From assembly GCA_964548165.1 (NCBI GenBank), contig CAZJQD010000013.1:12454-76453 (forward strand): a stretch of DNA of 64,000 nt, in the 5' to 3' direction. Position 1 is the first letter of the stretch. Each line of letters begins with the position of its first letter. The notes under the pieces are model-generated. The model was not told the origin of the DNA and did no database searches. It saw only the letters and a list, made by a program, of their open reading frames with translations. The position numbers and the translations under genes were made by a program. Origin of the DNA: CAZJQD01 sp964548165 [NCBI: uncultured bacterium] (lineage in GTDB: Bacteria; UBA8481). Positions 34,368 to 43,405 of this stretch are shown one piece after another.

Positions 34368-35920
34368 TTGTCTCGAAGAGCGGAGCGCCGACCCTGGCCC
34401 TCGGGGATCGGTATCTTCATTCCGCGTATGATCCCGTGCGCGAGGCGCGACGCGAGGTCGAGGCCCTCGTGCCCGACAACCCGTCGCTAGTCGTCATTCT
34501 CGGCATGGGGCTTGCGTACGCCGTCGACGCCGCGCTGGAGCTCATGCCCGGCGCGCAGATTCTCGTCATCGAGTCGAGCGAGGAGATCCACCGGCTGGCG
34601 GCAGAGACGCGAGCGCTCCCGGACGACCCCCGGGTCACCTGGATCATCGGGAAGCATGCCGACGCCAACTTCGAGGCCCTGACGTACACGATCGACGCCG
34701 TGGCCGCCGTCGGGACGCGCTACCTGACGCGGCTGGCCGCGCTGAATGACGATCCCGATGCGGCCGCCTACTACGCGCGGGTGGTCGACACGATCGGCCG
34801 GATCGCGGCCATGCACGTGGAGGGATTGCGATCGATGGCCCAATGGGGGCCCCTCTGGTGGGAAAACTCCGTGCGTAACGCGCGCGAGTGGGCGACGCGC
34901 CCCGATGTCGGCGGCTGGTTCGGACCCGCCCTGGGGAAGGGCCAGGCCGTCTTTGTCTTCGCCGCCGGTCCCACGCTTTCCGATCACCTCGATCGATTCG
35001 TCGGACAGGAAGGCGGCATCCGGTTCGTCGTCGACACCGCCTACGAGACGGTGCGCCGGGCGGGGGTGCGCGTCGACGTCGTCTTTGCCGTCGACGCCCA
35101 GGCCCAGACGCTGGCGCATTTTGCGCATGCGCGCCCCGCCTGCCTTGTCGCCGCGCCCGTCGTCCCGCCGTCTCTCTGGGGCATGGCCGGGGATGCGCTT
35201 CTCACGTCCCTCGACGGGCCTCACTTCGCCTGGTGGGATCGCGCTCTCGGTCGCCCCGTCGCCCGCCTGAAGTCCGGCGGATCCGTGACCACCTTCGCCT
35301 TCGACCTGGCGCGCCGCATGAATCCCGACGCCGTGGTCCTCGTCGGCGCCGATTTTGCGCATCGCGGGTCCCGCCGTCACGTCGGGGGAACCGCCTACGA
35401 GACGGGGGACGTGGCCCGCGTCGCGCGGTTCCTCCCGCTGGAGCGCCTGGCCCGGCGCGAGGCGTTTCGGCACGCGGGTCACGCGACGGAGCCGGTGCTG
35501 GCGCAATACGCGCAGTGGATGCTCTGGGAGATCCACGCCACGCGTTGTCCCGTCTACCGGATGAGCGACTTCGGCCTGCTTGCCGGCGTCCCCGTGGCCG
35601 CGCCCTCGAACCTCGATCCGTGGCTGGCCGCGCCCGCGCCGTCGCTCAGGGTTCCCCGGTCGAGGCTCGGCGACATCAAGCCTCTCTGGTCCGCGCTCGC
35701 GGACGAGCGTCGCGCACTCGGAAAGGCCCTGGAGGGATCGGACGAGCACCTGGCGGCCCTGTCGGGATTTTTCGATCTCCTCGTCCGGCCCTGGGCGGTC
35801 GCCTCCATGCGCGAAGGCTTCAGCGGCGAGGCCCGCGATGCCCTGCGCGGCGCGCTCGCGACAGCGGCCTCCGTGCTTGACGACGTCCTCGACCGACGAG
35901 ACGGTCCCGAACGCGCTTGA
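34358..35920 (+). CDS. DUF115/MptE-like protein (Maf family)
   Basis: Second Maf-like gene, 520 residues, overlapping the first. The N-terminal domain has LVVILGMGLAYAVDAALELM and ILVIESSEEIHRLAAETRAL, the pattern seen at the start of Maf proteins. The DUF115 domain follows: the PLWWENSVRNAREW helix, then QAVFVFAAGPTLSDHLDRF, VVDTAYETVRRAGVRVDVVFA, VDAQAQT, LKSGGSVTTFAFDLARRM and VVLVGADFAH. All expected blocks are present, so it should be active if the family role holds. Flagellin itself is not in the window. Confidence 0.82.
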   Translation: MRVVVSKSGAPTLALGDRYLHSAYDPVREARREVEALVPDNPSLVVILGMGLAYAVDAALELMPGAQILVIESSEEIHRLAAETRALPDDPRVTWIIGKHADANFEALTYTIDAVAAVGTRYLTRLAALNDDPDAAAYYARVVDTIGRIAAMHVEGLRSMAQWGPLWWENSVRNAREWATRPDVGGWFGPALGKGQAVFVFAAGPTLSDHLDRFVGQEGGIRFVVDTAYETVRRAGVRVDVVFAVDAQAQTLAHFAHARPACLVAAPVVPPSLWGMAGDALLTSLDGPHFAWWDRALGRPVARLKSGGSVTTFAFDLARRMNPDAVVLVGADFAHRGSRRHVGGTAYETGDVARVARFLPLERLARREAFRHAGHATEPVLAQYAQWMLWEIHATRCPVYRMSDFGLLAGVPVAAPSNLDPWLAAPAPSLRVPRSRLGDIKPLWSALADERRALGKALEGSDEHLAALSGFFDLLVRPWAVASMREGFSGEARDALRGALATAASVLDDVLDRRDGPERA

Positions 35921-36054
35921 ACGCGGCGCTGTTGGCCCTGCTCATGGGCGCGCTGTCGTTTCTTGCCTTATGATCGCTGACTGCCTATGGTCATCCCTGA
36001 TGCATCCAGGTTCGCGCATGTCACTGCCAGGCGCGTCGCTCAACCGAGGAATCC

Positions 36055-36585
36055 ATGCAGTGTCCTGACTGCAAGGTGATCTTGTCTTGTCACAAGATTG
36101 GCAGCCACGCGCTTCAATCCTGCGGGGCATGCCGTGGGGTTTGGATCGACCATGATGAGGCATTGTCCTTGTCTCGGTCCATCCGGAGGGGGGCTTCGTA
36201 TGCCCGCCTTGAGCGGCAGCGTGTCGTCTCTGGTATTCGCCGCTGCGGGCGTTGTGCTGACGCCCCGATGTCGGTGGTGCGCTATCGCAATCATGAAGTC
36301 GATATATGCTCATCCTGCAAGGGCATATGGATCGACGCGGACGAGATCAAACCCATTATCCATCGCTTCTCGGCGCAGCCTGATGACAAGGGCAAAAGAG
36401 CGGATGTCGCCGCCTCGTCCGCGCAAGCGCCTTCCGCATGGCAAACGGTGGGTGATGGCACCCTGTGGTTTCCCTATGAACTTCTCGATGGTGTCGGAGA
36501 GATCGTGTACTACGGGGCGGATGCCGCTGCGGATATTGGCGGTGCGATTTTGGAGATCATCGTCGGCGTGGTTTCGTCATCGTGA
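36055..36585 (+). CDS. Protein with two TFIIB-type zinc ribbons (zf-TFIIB)
   Basis: A 176-residue cytosolic protein. Two zinc-ribbon units are clear: CPDCKVIL with CGACRGVWIDHDEA (residues 3-40) and CGRCADAPMSVV with CSSCKGIWIDADEI (residues ~64-102). Each has two Cys-x2-Cys pairs and the characteristic GVWID/GIWID tail. The last third lacks motifs and ends in a hydrophobic stretch (AILEIIVGVVSSS). Base composition is visibly lower in GC than the genes on either side. It is followed 34 bp later by a second small zinc-ribbon protein. Function unknown. Confidence 0.8.
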   Translation: MQCPDCKVILSCHKIGSHALQSCGACRGVWIDHDEALSLSRSIRRGASYARLERQRVVSGIRRCGRCADAPMSVVRYRNHEVDICSSCKGIWIDADEIKPIIHRFSAQPDDKGKRADVAASSAQAPSAWQTVGDGTLWFPYELLDGVGEIVYYGADAAADIGGAILEIIVGVVSSS

Positions 36586-36619
36586 TGCTTGTTGCAGCGA
36601 TGTCGCCGGGGACTCGCGC

Positions 36620-36967
36620 GTGAAGTGGTACTGCCCGAATTGCGTCAACGAAGACGCGTCCGGGTATACGCATTGCTTGGATTGCGGCACGGAATTGACG
36701 ACGGAGAAGCCCGTCGCTCCGCCCCCGCAAGAGCCCGAAACCGCCCTTGCCGGCGTGTTTTACATGCCGCTTGATGCCGACATCGCGAAAGGCATTCTGG
36801 ACGCCGAAGACATTCCTTGCATCTTGTGCGACGACAACACGATCGCGGCCAACAACTTGCTGGGCATGGCGCTCGGGGGAATTAAGCTCCTGGTCCACCG
36901 GGACAACCTGGATTTCGCCGTGCAGCTTCTCCGTGAACGTCATCCTGCGAGTTTTCGAGACCAGTAG
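36620..36967 (+). CDS. Zinc ribbon-DUF2007 small protein
   Basis: A 115-residue protein. The N-terminus carries a zinc ribbon (WYCPNCVNEDASGYTHCLDC). After a Pro-rich linker comes a DUF2007 domain: FYMPLDADIAKGILDAEDI, PCILCDDNTIAANNLLGMAL and GIKLLVHRDNLDFAVQLL. DUF2007 is a small ferredoxin-like domain proposed to act in signalling; the role here is unknown. I choose GTG 36620 because it precedes the zinc ribbon directly and the upstream frame is non-conserved. It ends 1 bp before the tandem Maf gene. Lower GC than its surroundings, like its neighbour. Confidence 0.75.
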   Translation: MKWYCPNCVNEDASGYTHCLDCGTELTTEKPVAPPPQEPETALAGVFYMPLDADIAKGILDAEDIPCILCDDNTIAANNLLGMALGGIKLLVHRDNLDFAVQLLRERHPASFRDQ

Positions 36968-36968
36968 G

Positions 36969-39900
36969 GTGACCATTCATCCGGCCAACGAGCGGCATTT
37001 CGTGTCGCGCCCGCAATTCCGCGCCGCGCTGGCCGCCGCGGCCGGAACCTGGTCGCTCGAATCTTCCCGCCATGGCGCACCCGTACCCGTTCGCGTCGCC
37101 GACGGGCGGTGGCTCCTGTCGCGCTATGACCCCGAGAAGGAGACGGCGCGGTGGCTGGCGACCCAGAATATCGCTCCCGACGAGCTTCCCGTCTTCATCG
37201 GGTTCAATCCATACATCCCGGGCGCCCTGGTGAACCGGCCGATCGTCATGGTGGAGAAGGACGCGGGGCTCGTCGCCGCCTGCCTCGCGGGGATGGACCT
37301 GGGAGTCGCGCTCGAAGGCGTCTCGATCGTCCTCGATGAGAGCGGCTACCAGATGATGTCGGCCGTCCGCAATGCCAACGACGTCTTCCGCCATCGCCGC
37401 CTCCGGCTCCTGCCTCTGCCCACGGCGGAGGACACGGCGTGGGTGAAGTCGGTGCTCGAACATGGCGTGAAGATCCAGCGCGAGCTCAGCCTCAACGCCA
37501 TCTCCTATTCCTGCCAGCTCCCCAAGTGGATCTCGACCGTGCGCGCCAACCTGGCGACGATGATGAACGGGCCGGACGGGCGCTCGGTGTACGGGAGCCT
37601 CAACGGGGCGACTGCCATCCTGGTGGGGGCCGGCCCCTCGCTCGAGAAGAACATCGATCAACTCGCCGCCTGCCGCGGCCGCGCGCTCATCATCGCCGTG
37701 GACACGGCCTTGAGGCGCCTGGACCGCGCCGGGATCATTCCCGACGTCACGGTCGCCGTCGACGCGAACGACGCGAACGCGCGGGACGTCGACGGGCTGG
37801 GGGAGCGCCTGCTGGAAGAGAGCATCCTGGCGGCCGATCCGATCGTGGCGCCGGCGGTCGTCAGGGCCTTTCGCGGCCCGCGCACCTTCTTCCGGTCGAT
37901 CAACTTCACGTTCGACCTGGAGGGCAACGCGGTCCCGATGGTCGAGCCGCTGGATTTTCTTCTTCATGAGATAGCCGGCCGGAACGTGATCGCGGCCTGG
38001 CAGAGCGGGGGGTCGGTCTCCACGAACGCCTTCAACCTCTGCCACCTGCTCGGCGTCTCCCGCGTGGTCCTGGTGGGGCAGGATCTTGCGTTCACGGAGG
38101 GGCGGGCGCATTCGTCCGGCGTCGGTCACGAGGACGAGCACGCCGGCCGCATGCTCGGCCGGTTCCGATCGCGCGAGATGCTGGTGCGCATGGCCACGCG
38201 GGATGGGGACTTTCTCGTTCCGGGCTGGAATGGCGGCATGGTACGGACCAACGAGGTCCTCAGGGAGTATCTCAACTGGTTCGAGATGACGATGGAGCAT
38301 GGATTCGGGCGCGTCTTCGCCGAGGTCATCGACGCGTCTGAGGGAGGCGCTTCCAAGAAGGGCATGACTCGGTCCACGCTCGCGGACGCCCTGAAGCGGC
38401 TGCCGGAAACGGGCGATCCGGCGGTGGCCCTGAGGCGGGCCCTGGCCGGCGCCGAGCCGGCCGGGGCTCCGGGCTGGGAGCGGCGCGTGGTGGCGTTCGT
38501 CGAGAAACTGCGGCGGCTGGCCGGCGCATCGCCCGAGGCCGTGACGCGCGAGCTGCCCCTGGCCCCTTGGCTTGTCCTGCCCGCGTGGATCGGGAGCTTC
38601 GACATGGATCCCGAGGATCGGCGGGCCGTGCAGAGCGGGGGCATCTCCAGTGCCGTGGACTTTCTCCTGAAGGTCTTCTCCGGGATGGCGGCAGAGTTCG
38701 AAGCGTCCGCCAGGTTCGCGTCATCCGCGGGCGGTCCCGCACCGGCGTCGCCGCGCTCAGCGACCACCGCGGCGGCCACTGCGCCGCGCGCTCCCTCGCC
38801 ATTGCCGCCCGAGCCCGCCACGCCCGCGGGCCTTCACGTGACCGCGGCTGCCGACGGCTCGCCCATCCTCGCGCTGGCGACGGGAACCGGAGTTCGGCAT
38901 TTGGACGCAAGCGATCGACCCGCGGCGACGGCGCAGCAGCGAGTCGACCAGCTCGTGGCGGGCGGCCTCGATGGCGCGGGCCCGGAGGGGGCGCGCCCCG
39001 AGATGCTCGTGATCGTGGGCGTCGGCCTGGGGTATGAGCTGGAGGCCGCGGTCGCTCGGCGCGAGCTGACCGCGATCGTCCTGGTGGAGCCCGACGCGGG
39101 TGCGATCCGTCGTGCCCGGAAGATCAGGAACCTGGAGCACGCGCTCGCGGATCCGCGCGTGACGACCTTCATCGCTGAGAAGCCGCGGGCGATCTTCGAG
39201 CAACTGGCCGCGCGATTCGATCATGGCATGGAGTCGGGCCGGCACCTCGTGGTTCTGCCGCGCGCGCGGCGCATCGTTCACCCCTCGTGCGGCTTGGATC
39301 CCTCGGCCCTTGCCGCCGTCGAGGAACAGCTCGACGCGCTCCTCGTGGTCTCCGAGAGGAATCGCCGGACGCTGGCGCGTTTCGCCGAGCCCTGGCGGCG
39401 CAACATCCTCGCCAACATCCCCGCGATCCTGGCGGGAGGACGCCTGGCGGACCTGGAGGGCGCGGCGAAAGGGGTCCCCGCCGTCCTCCTCGCCGCCGGC
39501 CCCTCGCTCGACGGAGTCCTGGGCGAGCTCCGGCTGGAACTGGAGAAGCGAGGGGCCGCGCGACCGCTCGTCGTCGTCGTGGACACGGCGCTCAGAGCGG
39601 TGGCGAGGGCGGGGATCACGCCCGATCTCGTCGTGGCCGTCGACGCGTCCGACGAGAACCTGGGAGACTTCGAAGGCGTCTCGATCGACCAGGATCGGAC
39701 GGCGCTCGTCTACGTGCCGGTGGTGCATCCCGCGATCCCCGCGTTGTTCGCGCGCCGTTTCGCGACCAGCTATGGGCATCCGGTGCAGGTCTGGCTGGAG
39801 GAAGCGACGGGCCGCGCCTTCGGATCGCTCTCGATCTCGGGGAGCGTGGCCACGCTGGCTTATGATCTCCTGCGCTACCTGGGCGCCAAGCCCATCATCC

Positions 39901-40496
39901 TCGCGGGGCTCGACCTTGCCGTCGGAGTGACCGGCCACACGCGGGGGGCCTTGACCGGGCAAGGCGAGGGGAGATTCGCCACGACCGAGACGCGTACCTG
40001 GAAGCATGCGCGCGGCGCGACGGTGCGTCGTCCGGGCTGGGGCGGCGGGAACGCCCGCACGACCGAGCAGATGCTCCGGTGGATCGAGTGGTTCGAGGGA
40101 GAACTGCTGCGCCGGCCCTGGCCGACGATCAACGCGACCGGCGGCGGGGCGAGGCTGGAGGGCGCGCAGGAGATGGGGCTCGTGGAGGCCCTGAAGCGGC
40201 ACCCCGCGAAGCCCTGGTCGCTTCCGGCGCCGCGGCCGTTCACGGAGCGCGCCCAGGAGCGGGTGCGTCGGTCGCTTGCGGCGATTCGCGACGGGGTGCC
40301 CGACGCCGAGCCGCTCCTGTCCATCCTCCTGCGCTGGGACCTCTGCGTCTCAGGCGCGGTCCCGGCCCAGGCGGAATCCTCCCGGGTCCGGGGCTCAGCC
40401 GAGCAGACCTTGTGCGATGACCTCCGCCGGCAGGTCGCGGGGGTCCTGGCCGGGGAGGCCCGGCGCGAGTCGCGCCGGGGCGAAGCCCGGAAATAA
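36969..40496 (+). CDS. Tandem Maf protein with two DUF115 domains
   Basis: A 1175-residue protein made of two Maf units in one chain. Unit one (about residues 1-590) has VFIGFNPYIPGALVNRPIVM, AILVGAGPSLEKNIDQLAAC, VDTALRRLDRAGIIPDVTVA, QSGGSVSTNAFNLCHLLGV and VVLVGQDLAFTEGRAHSSG. A Pro/Ala-rich linker near residue 600-625 follows. Unit two repeats the order: MLVIVGVGLGYELEAAV, VVLLAAGPSLDGVLGEL-type AVLLAAGPSLDGVLGEL, VDTALRAVARAGITPDLVVA, ISGSVATLAYDLLRYLGA and IILAGLDLAVGVTGHTRG. GTG 36969 lies 1 bp after the DUF2007 stop; earlier frame codons are overlap with that gene. The fusion suggests paired acceptor or donor specificities. Confidence 0.82.
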   Translation: MTIHPANERHFVSRPQFRAALAAAAGTWSLESSRHGAPVPVRVADGRWLLSRYDPEKETARWLATQNIAPDELPVFIGFNPYIPGALVNRPIVMVEKDAGLVAACLAGMDLGVALEGVSIVLDESGYQMMSAVRNANDVFRHRRLRLLPLPTAEDTAWVKSVLEHGVKIQRELSLNAISYSCQLPKWISTVRANLATMMNGPDGRSVYGSLNGATAILVGAGPSLEKNIDQLAACRGRALIIAVDTALRRLDRAGIIPDVTVAVDANDANARDVDGLGERLLEESILAADPIVAPAVVRAFRGPRTFFRSINFTFDLEGNAVPMVEPLDFLLHEIAGRNVIAAWQSGGSVSTNAFNLCHLLGVSRVVLVGQDLAFTEGRAHSSGVGHEDEHAGRMLGRFRSREMLVRMATRDGDFLVPGWNGGMVRTNEVLREYLNWFEMTMEHGFGRVFAEVIDASEGGASKKGMTRSTLADALKRLPETGDPAVALRRALAGAEPAGAPGWERRVVAFVEKLRRLAGASPEAVTRELPLAPWLVLPAWIGSFDMDPEDRRAVQSGGISSAVDFLLKVFSGMAAEFEASARFASSAGGPAPASPRSATTAAATAPRAPSPLPPEPATPAGLHVTAAADGSPILALATGTGVRHLDASDRPAATAQQRVDQLVAGGLDGAGPEGARPEMLVIVGVGLGYELEAAVARRELTAIVLVEPDAGAIRRARKIRNLEHALADPRVTTFIAEKPRAIFEQLAARFDHGMESGRHLVVLPRARRIVHPSCGLDPSALAAVEEQLDALLVVSERNRRTLARFAEPWRRNILANIPAILAGGRLADLEGAAKGVPAVLLAAGPSLDGVLGELRLELEKRGAARPLVVVVDTALRAVARAGITPDLVVAVDASDENLGDFEGVSIDQDRTALVYVPVVHPAIPALFARRFATSYGHPVQVWLEEATGRAFGSLSISGSVATLAYDLLRYLGAKPIILAGLDLAVGVTGHTRGALTGQGEGRFATTETRTWKHARGATVRRPGWGGGNARTTEQMLRWIEWFEGELLRRPWPTINATGGGARLEGAQEMGLVEALKRHPAKPWSLPAPRPFTERAQERVRRSLAAIRDGVPDAEPLLSILLRWDLCVSGAVPAQAESSRVRGSAEQTLCDDLRRQVAGVLAGEARRESRRGEARK

Positions 40497-40580
40497 TCCC
40501 ACCAACCCGTCGCATTTCAAACCCCGGTCGTACTATAGTGAATGTGGTGGACGTCGCCAGGGGGCGGCAGGGGGGGACGC

Positions 40581-41243
40581 ATGCCGATACATGACGCCAA
40601 TTTCAAGGAACCGACGGTGACCGAGCAGGTCATGATCGTCACGCTCCGGGAAGTGATCGAGGGGCTGATGTATCACAACGAGAATGTCCGCATGAGCGAC
40701 GCGTTGAACGCCGAGGCCAAGCAGCATAGCCGCTACGTCTCGTTGAAGGACGCCGTGGTCTACTCCATCGCCACCGGCCGCGAGATCCTGCGAACCGCCT
40801 TTCTCGTGGTCTCGCACAGCCACATCATCTACATGACGCCGAAAGCGGCGGTGCGCGTTGCCGTCCACCCGGGCCTCGAGGAGGAGAACGGCAAGGGCGA
40901 AGCGGGCGCCGATGTCGGTTCGGACGATCTGCTCCCGGATACGCCCGAGATTCACTGGCACTCCGTGGCGCCGGCCGGGGTGCCGATGAGCCCCCAGGCG
41001 GGTCGGGGAGCGTCGGCCTCGGCCGTCGCGGCCGCCACGGTGGGAGCAACCAGCACGGCAGGCGCCACCAGGAACATGGACGCGTCCGCCAAGGTCTCCG
41101 CCGAGCCTTCGCCGATGGTGCACGCGCCGAGCGATCAGCACCTGGCATCCCGCCAGGCCATGCTCAAGACGCTCGCCGCGATCCGCGCTCACGCGGAGGA
41201 TCACAAGGCCGTGATGGGCGCGGCCGGTCGGGACCTGGACTGA
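40581..41243 (+). CDS. Uncharacterised protein with DUF6812-like N-terminus
   Basis: A 220-residue cytosolic protein. The first ~90 residues look folded: EQVMIVTLREVIEGLMYHNE, VRMSDALNAEAKQHSRYVSL, then KDAVVYSIATGREILRTAFL and VVSHSHIIYMTPK. The pattern (EGxxY...RMSDxLN...YxxLxDAxV...HIxY) resembles what I recall as DUF6812. The remainder is Ala/Ser/Thr-rich low complexity with a short helical end. ATG 40581 follows a GGGGGGA run; upstream in-frame ATG 40542 lies 5 nt after TACTAT and could be a leaderless start. It precedes cpaF by 8 bp and is probably co-transcribed. Confidence 0.6.
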   Translation: MPIHDANFKEPTVTEQVMIVTLREVIEGLMYHNENVRMSDALNAEAKQHSRYVSLKDAVVYSIATGREILRTAFLVVSHSHIIYMTPKAAVRVAVHPGLEEENGKGEAGADVGSDDLLPDTPEIHWHSVAPAGVPMSPQAGRGASASAVAAATVGATSTAGATRNMDASAKVSAEPSPMVHAPSDQHLASRQAMLKTLAAIRAHAEDHKAVMGAAGRDLD

Positions 41244-41251
41244 GGGGATAG

Positions 41252-42670
41252 TTGCCGGTGGCCACCGCGACCCCTGCTCCACCGCTTGCCGCAGAAGATT
41301 CGGTGGCGATGGCCGGCGAAGAGCGCCGCGCGATCCTGAGCCGGCTCCTCGTAAGGCTCCTCAAGCTCGTGTCGCAGGACGAACGAGGGCAGACGATCGC
41401 GCGGTCCGCTCACCCCGACGAGGTCGCCAGCGAGCTGGCCGCGATGGGCGAGCGCGCGCTCGATAATCTCCCGCTTCCTGAGGGCTTTTTTCTGACCAAG
41501 GCCTGCCGCCAGCAGTTGCTCGTCATGCTCCATAACGAGATCCTCGGCTTTGGACCGATCCAGGATCTCCTGGACGACAATAACATCGAGGAGATCATGG
41601 TGAACGGCCCGGACAGGGTCTTCGTGGAGCGAAGGGGAAAGATTCAACCTGTTACTGTCCACTTTCGCGATCGCGACCACCTGATGAACCTGATCCAGCG
41701 CATCGTCTGGAGATTGGGGCGCCGGATCGACGAGGCCTCGCCGCTCGTGGACGCCCGTTTGCCCGACGGCTCGCGCGTCCACGCCGCGATCGCGCCCGTT
41801 GCGCTTCGCGGCCCCTACCTCACGATTCGCAAGTTCGCGGCCACGGCGATGACGTTGAATGGCCTGGTGGAGCGCCATTGCCTGAACGCGGCCATGGCCG
41901 AGTTTCTCCGCAATGCCGTGGAGGCCCGGCTCAACATCATCGTCTCCGGTGGTACGAGCTCGGGAAAGACGACGTTCCTGAACGTGCTGGCCTCGCTGAC
42001 GCCGCCGCAAGAGCGGTTGGTCACGATCGAGGACGCGGCGGAACTGCAGATGGGCACGCACGAGAACGTCTGCGCGTTCGAGGCTCGGCCGGCCAACATC
42101 GAGGGGAGAGGGGCCATCACGATCCGTGACCTCATCCGTAACGCCCTCAGGATGCGGCCGGATCGGTTGATCGTGGGGGAAGTGCGCGGCGCCGAGTCGC
42201 TCGACATGCTCCAGGCCATGAACACGGGGCACGAGGGCTCCTTCACGACCGTGCACGCCAACTCGGCCCAGGACCTCTTTTCGCGCCTGGAGACCATGGT
42301 CTGCATGGGCGCCACCGAGCTCCCGGTCACGGCGATCCGCGACATCATCGCCTCCGCCGTGCACCTCGTGGTGCAGGTCGCCCGGCGGCCGGACGGTCAG
42401 CGCCAGGTCGTGGAGATCGCCGAGGTCTGCGGCGTCGGCGAGGACGGGCGCATCGCGGTGAATCCCATCTGGACGTGGGACGTGGTCGGTTACGGCGCGG
42501 ACGGGACGGTGGAGAGCGCCTTCCGGTGGCACGGGGTGCCGCTCAGGACGCGCGCGCGCTTCGAGGCGCATGGCCGTCGCTGGCTTCCGCCGACAGCGGC
42601 GGCGGCTCGCGCCACCCAGGACGGCGAGGTCGTCAACAGCTTCCTGGATCGCCTCCAGAAGGACCTGTGA
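41252..42670 (+). CDS. cpaF: CpaF/TadA-type secretion ATPase
   Basis: Hexameric ATPase of type IV filament/Tad secretion systems, 472 residues. The N-terminal domain carries LGFGPIQDLLDDNNIEEIMV and NGPDRVFVERRGKI. The ATPase core has IVSGGTSSGKTTFLNVLASL (Walker A), RLVTIEDAAELQM (Asp box), RMRPDRLIVGEVRGAESLDM (Walker B) and HEGSFTTVHANSAQDLFSRL (His box). TTG 41252 follows GAGGGG closely; GTG 41258 is an alternative with better spacing. No TadB, TadC, pilin, CpaE or secretin gene is next to it, so its machine is unknown. It may power a complex encoded elsewhere. Confidence 0.88.
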   Translation: MPVATATPAPPLAAEDSVAMAGEERRAILSRLLVRLLKLVSQDERGQTIARSAHPDEVASELAAMGERALDNLPLPEGFFLTKACRQQLLVMLHNEILGFGPIQDLLDDNNIEEIMVNGPDRVFVERRGKIQPVTVHFRDRDHLMNLIQRIVWRLGRRIDEASPLVDARLPDGSRVHAAIAPVALRGPYLTIRKFAATAMTLNGLVERHCLNAAMAEFLRNAVEARLNIIVSGGTSSGKTTFLNVLASLTPPQERLVTIEDAAELQMGTHENVCAFEARPANIEGRGAITIRDLIRNALRMRPDRLIVGEVRGAESLDMLQAMNTGHEGSFTTVHANSAQDLFSRLETMVCMGATELPVTAIRDIIASAVHLVVQVARRPDGQRQVVEIAEVCGVGEDGRIAVNPIWTWDVVGYGADGTVESAFRWHGVPLRTRARFEAHGRRWLPPTAAAARATQDGEVVNSFLDRLQKDL

Positions 42671-42676
42671 GCGGCC

Positions 42677-43360
42677 TCAGGCCGCGGCTGATCCGGCTGA
42701 TCTTTCCTTGTAGACCGTCCAGGCAATGGGCAGGAGCGAGAGGAAAACGATGGCGAGCGCGATCTTGTCGATGTGAAGTTCGAGCGGGAAGCCGAGCGTC
42801 GTGCGGGTCCATCCACCGAGAAAATAGCCTGCCAGGACCATGCTCCAGACCCAGGTGAAGGCGCCCAGGATGTTGAAGGTCATGAAGACGGGAAATCGCA
42901 TCTTGACGATCCCCGCGACGATGGGCGCAAAGGTTCGGACGAACGGAACCCACCGTCCGGCTACGATGAAGAAGGTGCCCCAGCGCCCGTAGAATTCTTC
43001 GGTCTTCCTCAGCCAGGCCTTCTTGAAGAGCGGGATACCGAGGATCGATCGGTCGGGCCACGAGTAAAGCGCGCGTCCGAAGAATGTGCCGATCCAGTAG
43101 CCGACCTGGTCGCCCATGATTCCGCAGGCAGGCACGATGACGAGGAGTTGCCAGAGTGGCAGCAGCGCGTGTCCGTCAGGTCCGGGCGTGGCCGCGAAGA
43201 TGCCGCAGAGCACGAGGAGCGAATCGCCCGGGAGCAGTGCGAAGAAACCCGTCTCGGCGAAGATGATGAGACAGATGACAGGGATGCCTCCGGTCTGGAT
43301 GAGCCAGGTAATTCCCTCGGGCGAGAAAAGCCAGACGAACTGGTGGATGAGGTCAATCAT
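42677..43360 (-). CDS. DedA-family membrane protein
   Basis: Polytopic inner-membrane protein, 227 residues, of the DedA/SNARE-associated family, now linked to undecaprenyl-phosphate or lipid flipping. Family motifs are IFAETGFFALLPGDSLLVLC, GDQVGYWIGTFFGRAL, FIVAGRWVPFVRTFAPIVAG (the conserved FxxR-x3-R motif is represented by GRWVPFVRT) and NILGAFTWVWSMVLAGYFLG. The gene converges on cpaF across a short GC hairpin (42671-42685). On its 5' side, TATTCT lies 10 nt before ATG with no Shine-Dalgarno. A GTGTCAG repeat element sits between it and the MFS gene. Confidence 0.88.
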   Translation of the reverse strand: MIDLIHQFVWLFSPEGITWLIQTGGIPVICLIIFAETGFFALLPGDSLLVLCGIFAATPGPDGHALLPLWQLLVIVPACGIMGDQVGYWIGTFFGRALYSWPDRSILGIPLFKKAWLRKTEEFYGRWGTFFIVAGRWVPFVRTFAPIVAGIVKMRFPVFMTFNILGAFTWVWSMVLAGYFLGGWTRTTLGFPLELHIDKIALAIVFLSLLPIAWTVYKERSAGSAAA

Positions 43361-43405
43361 GGTGCCAAGGAGAATATCGGCGCGCGGACAGACTGCAAGC
43401 CAACG

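Noticed and set aside
42671-42685. GCGGCC-TCA-GGCCGC palindrome between cpaF and dedA as a bidirectional terminator
   Set aside because: The stem is only 6 bp, overlaps the last dedA codons, and has no T tract on either side, so I did not call it as a terminator.
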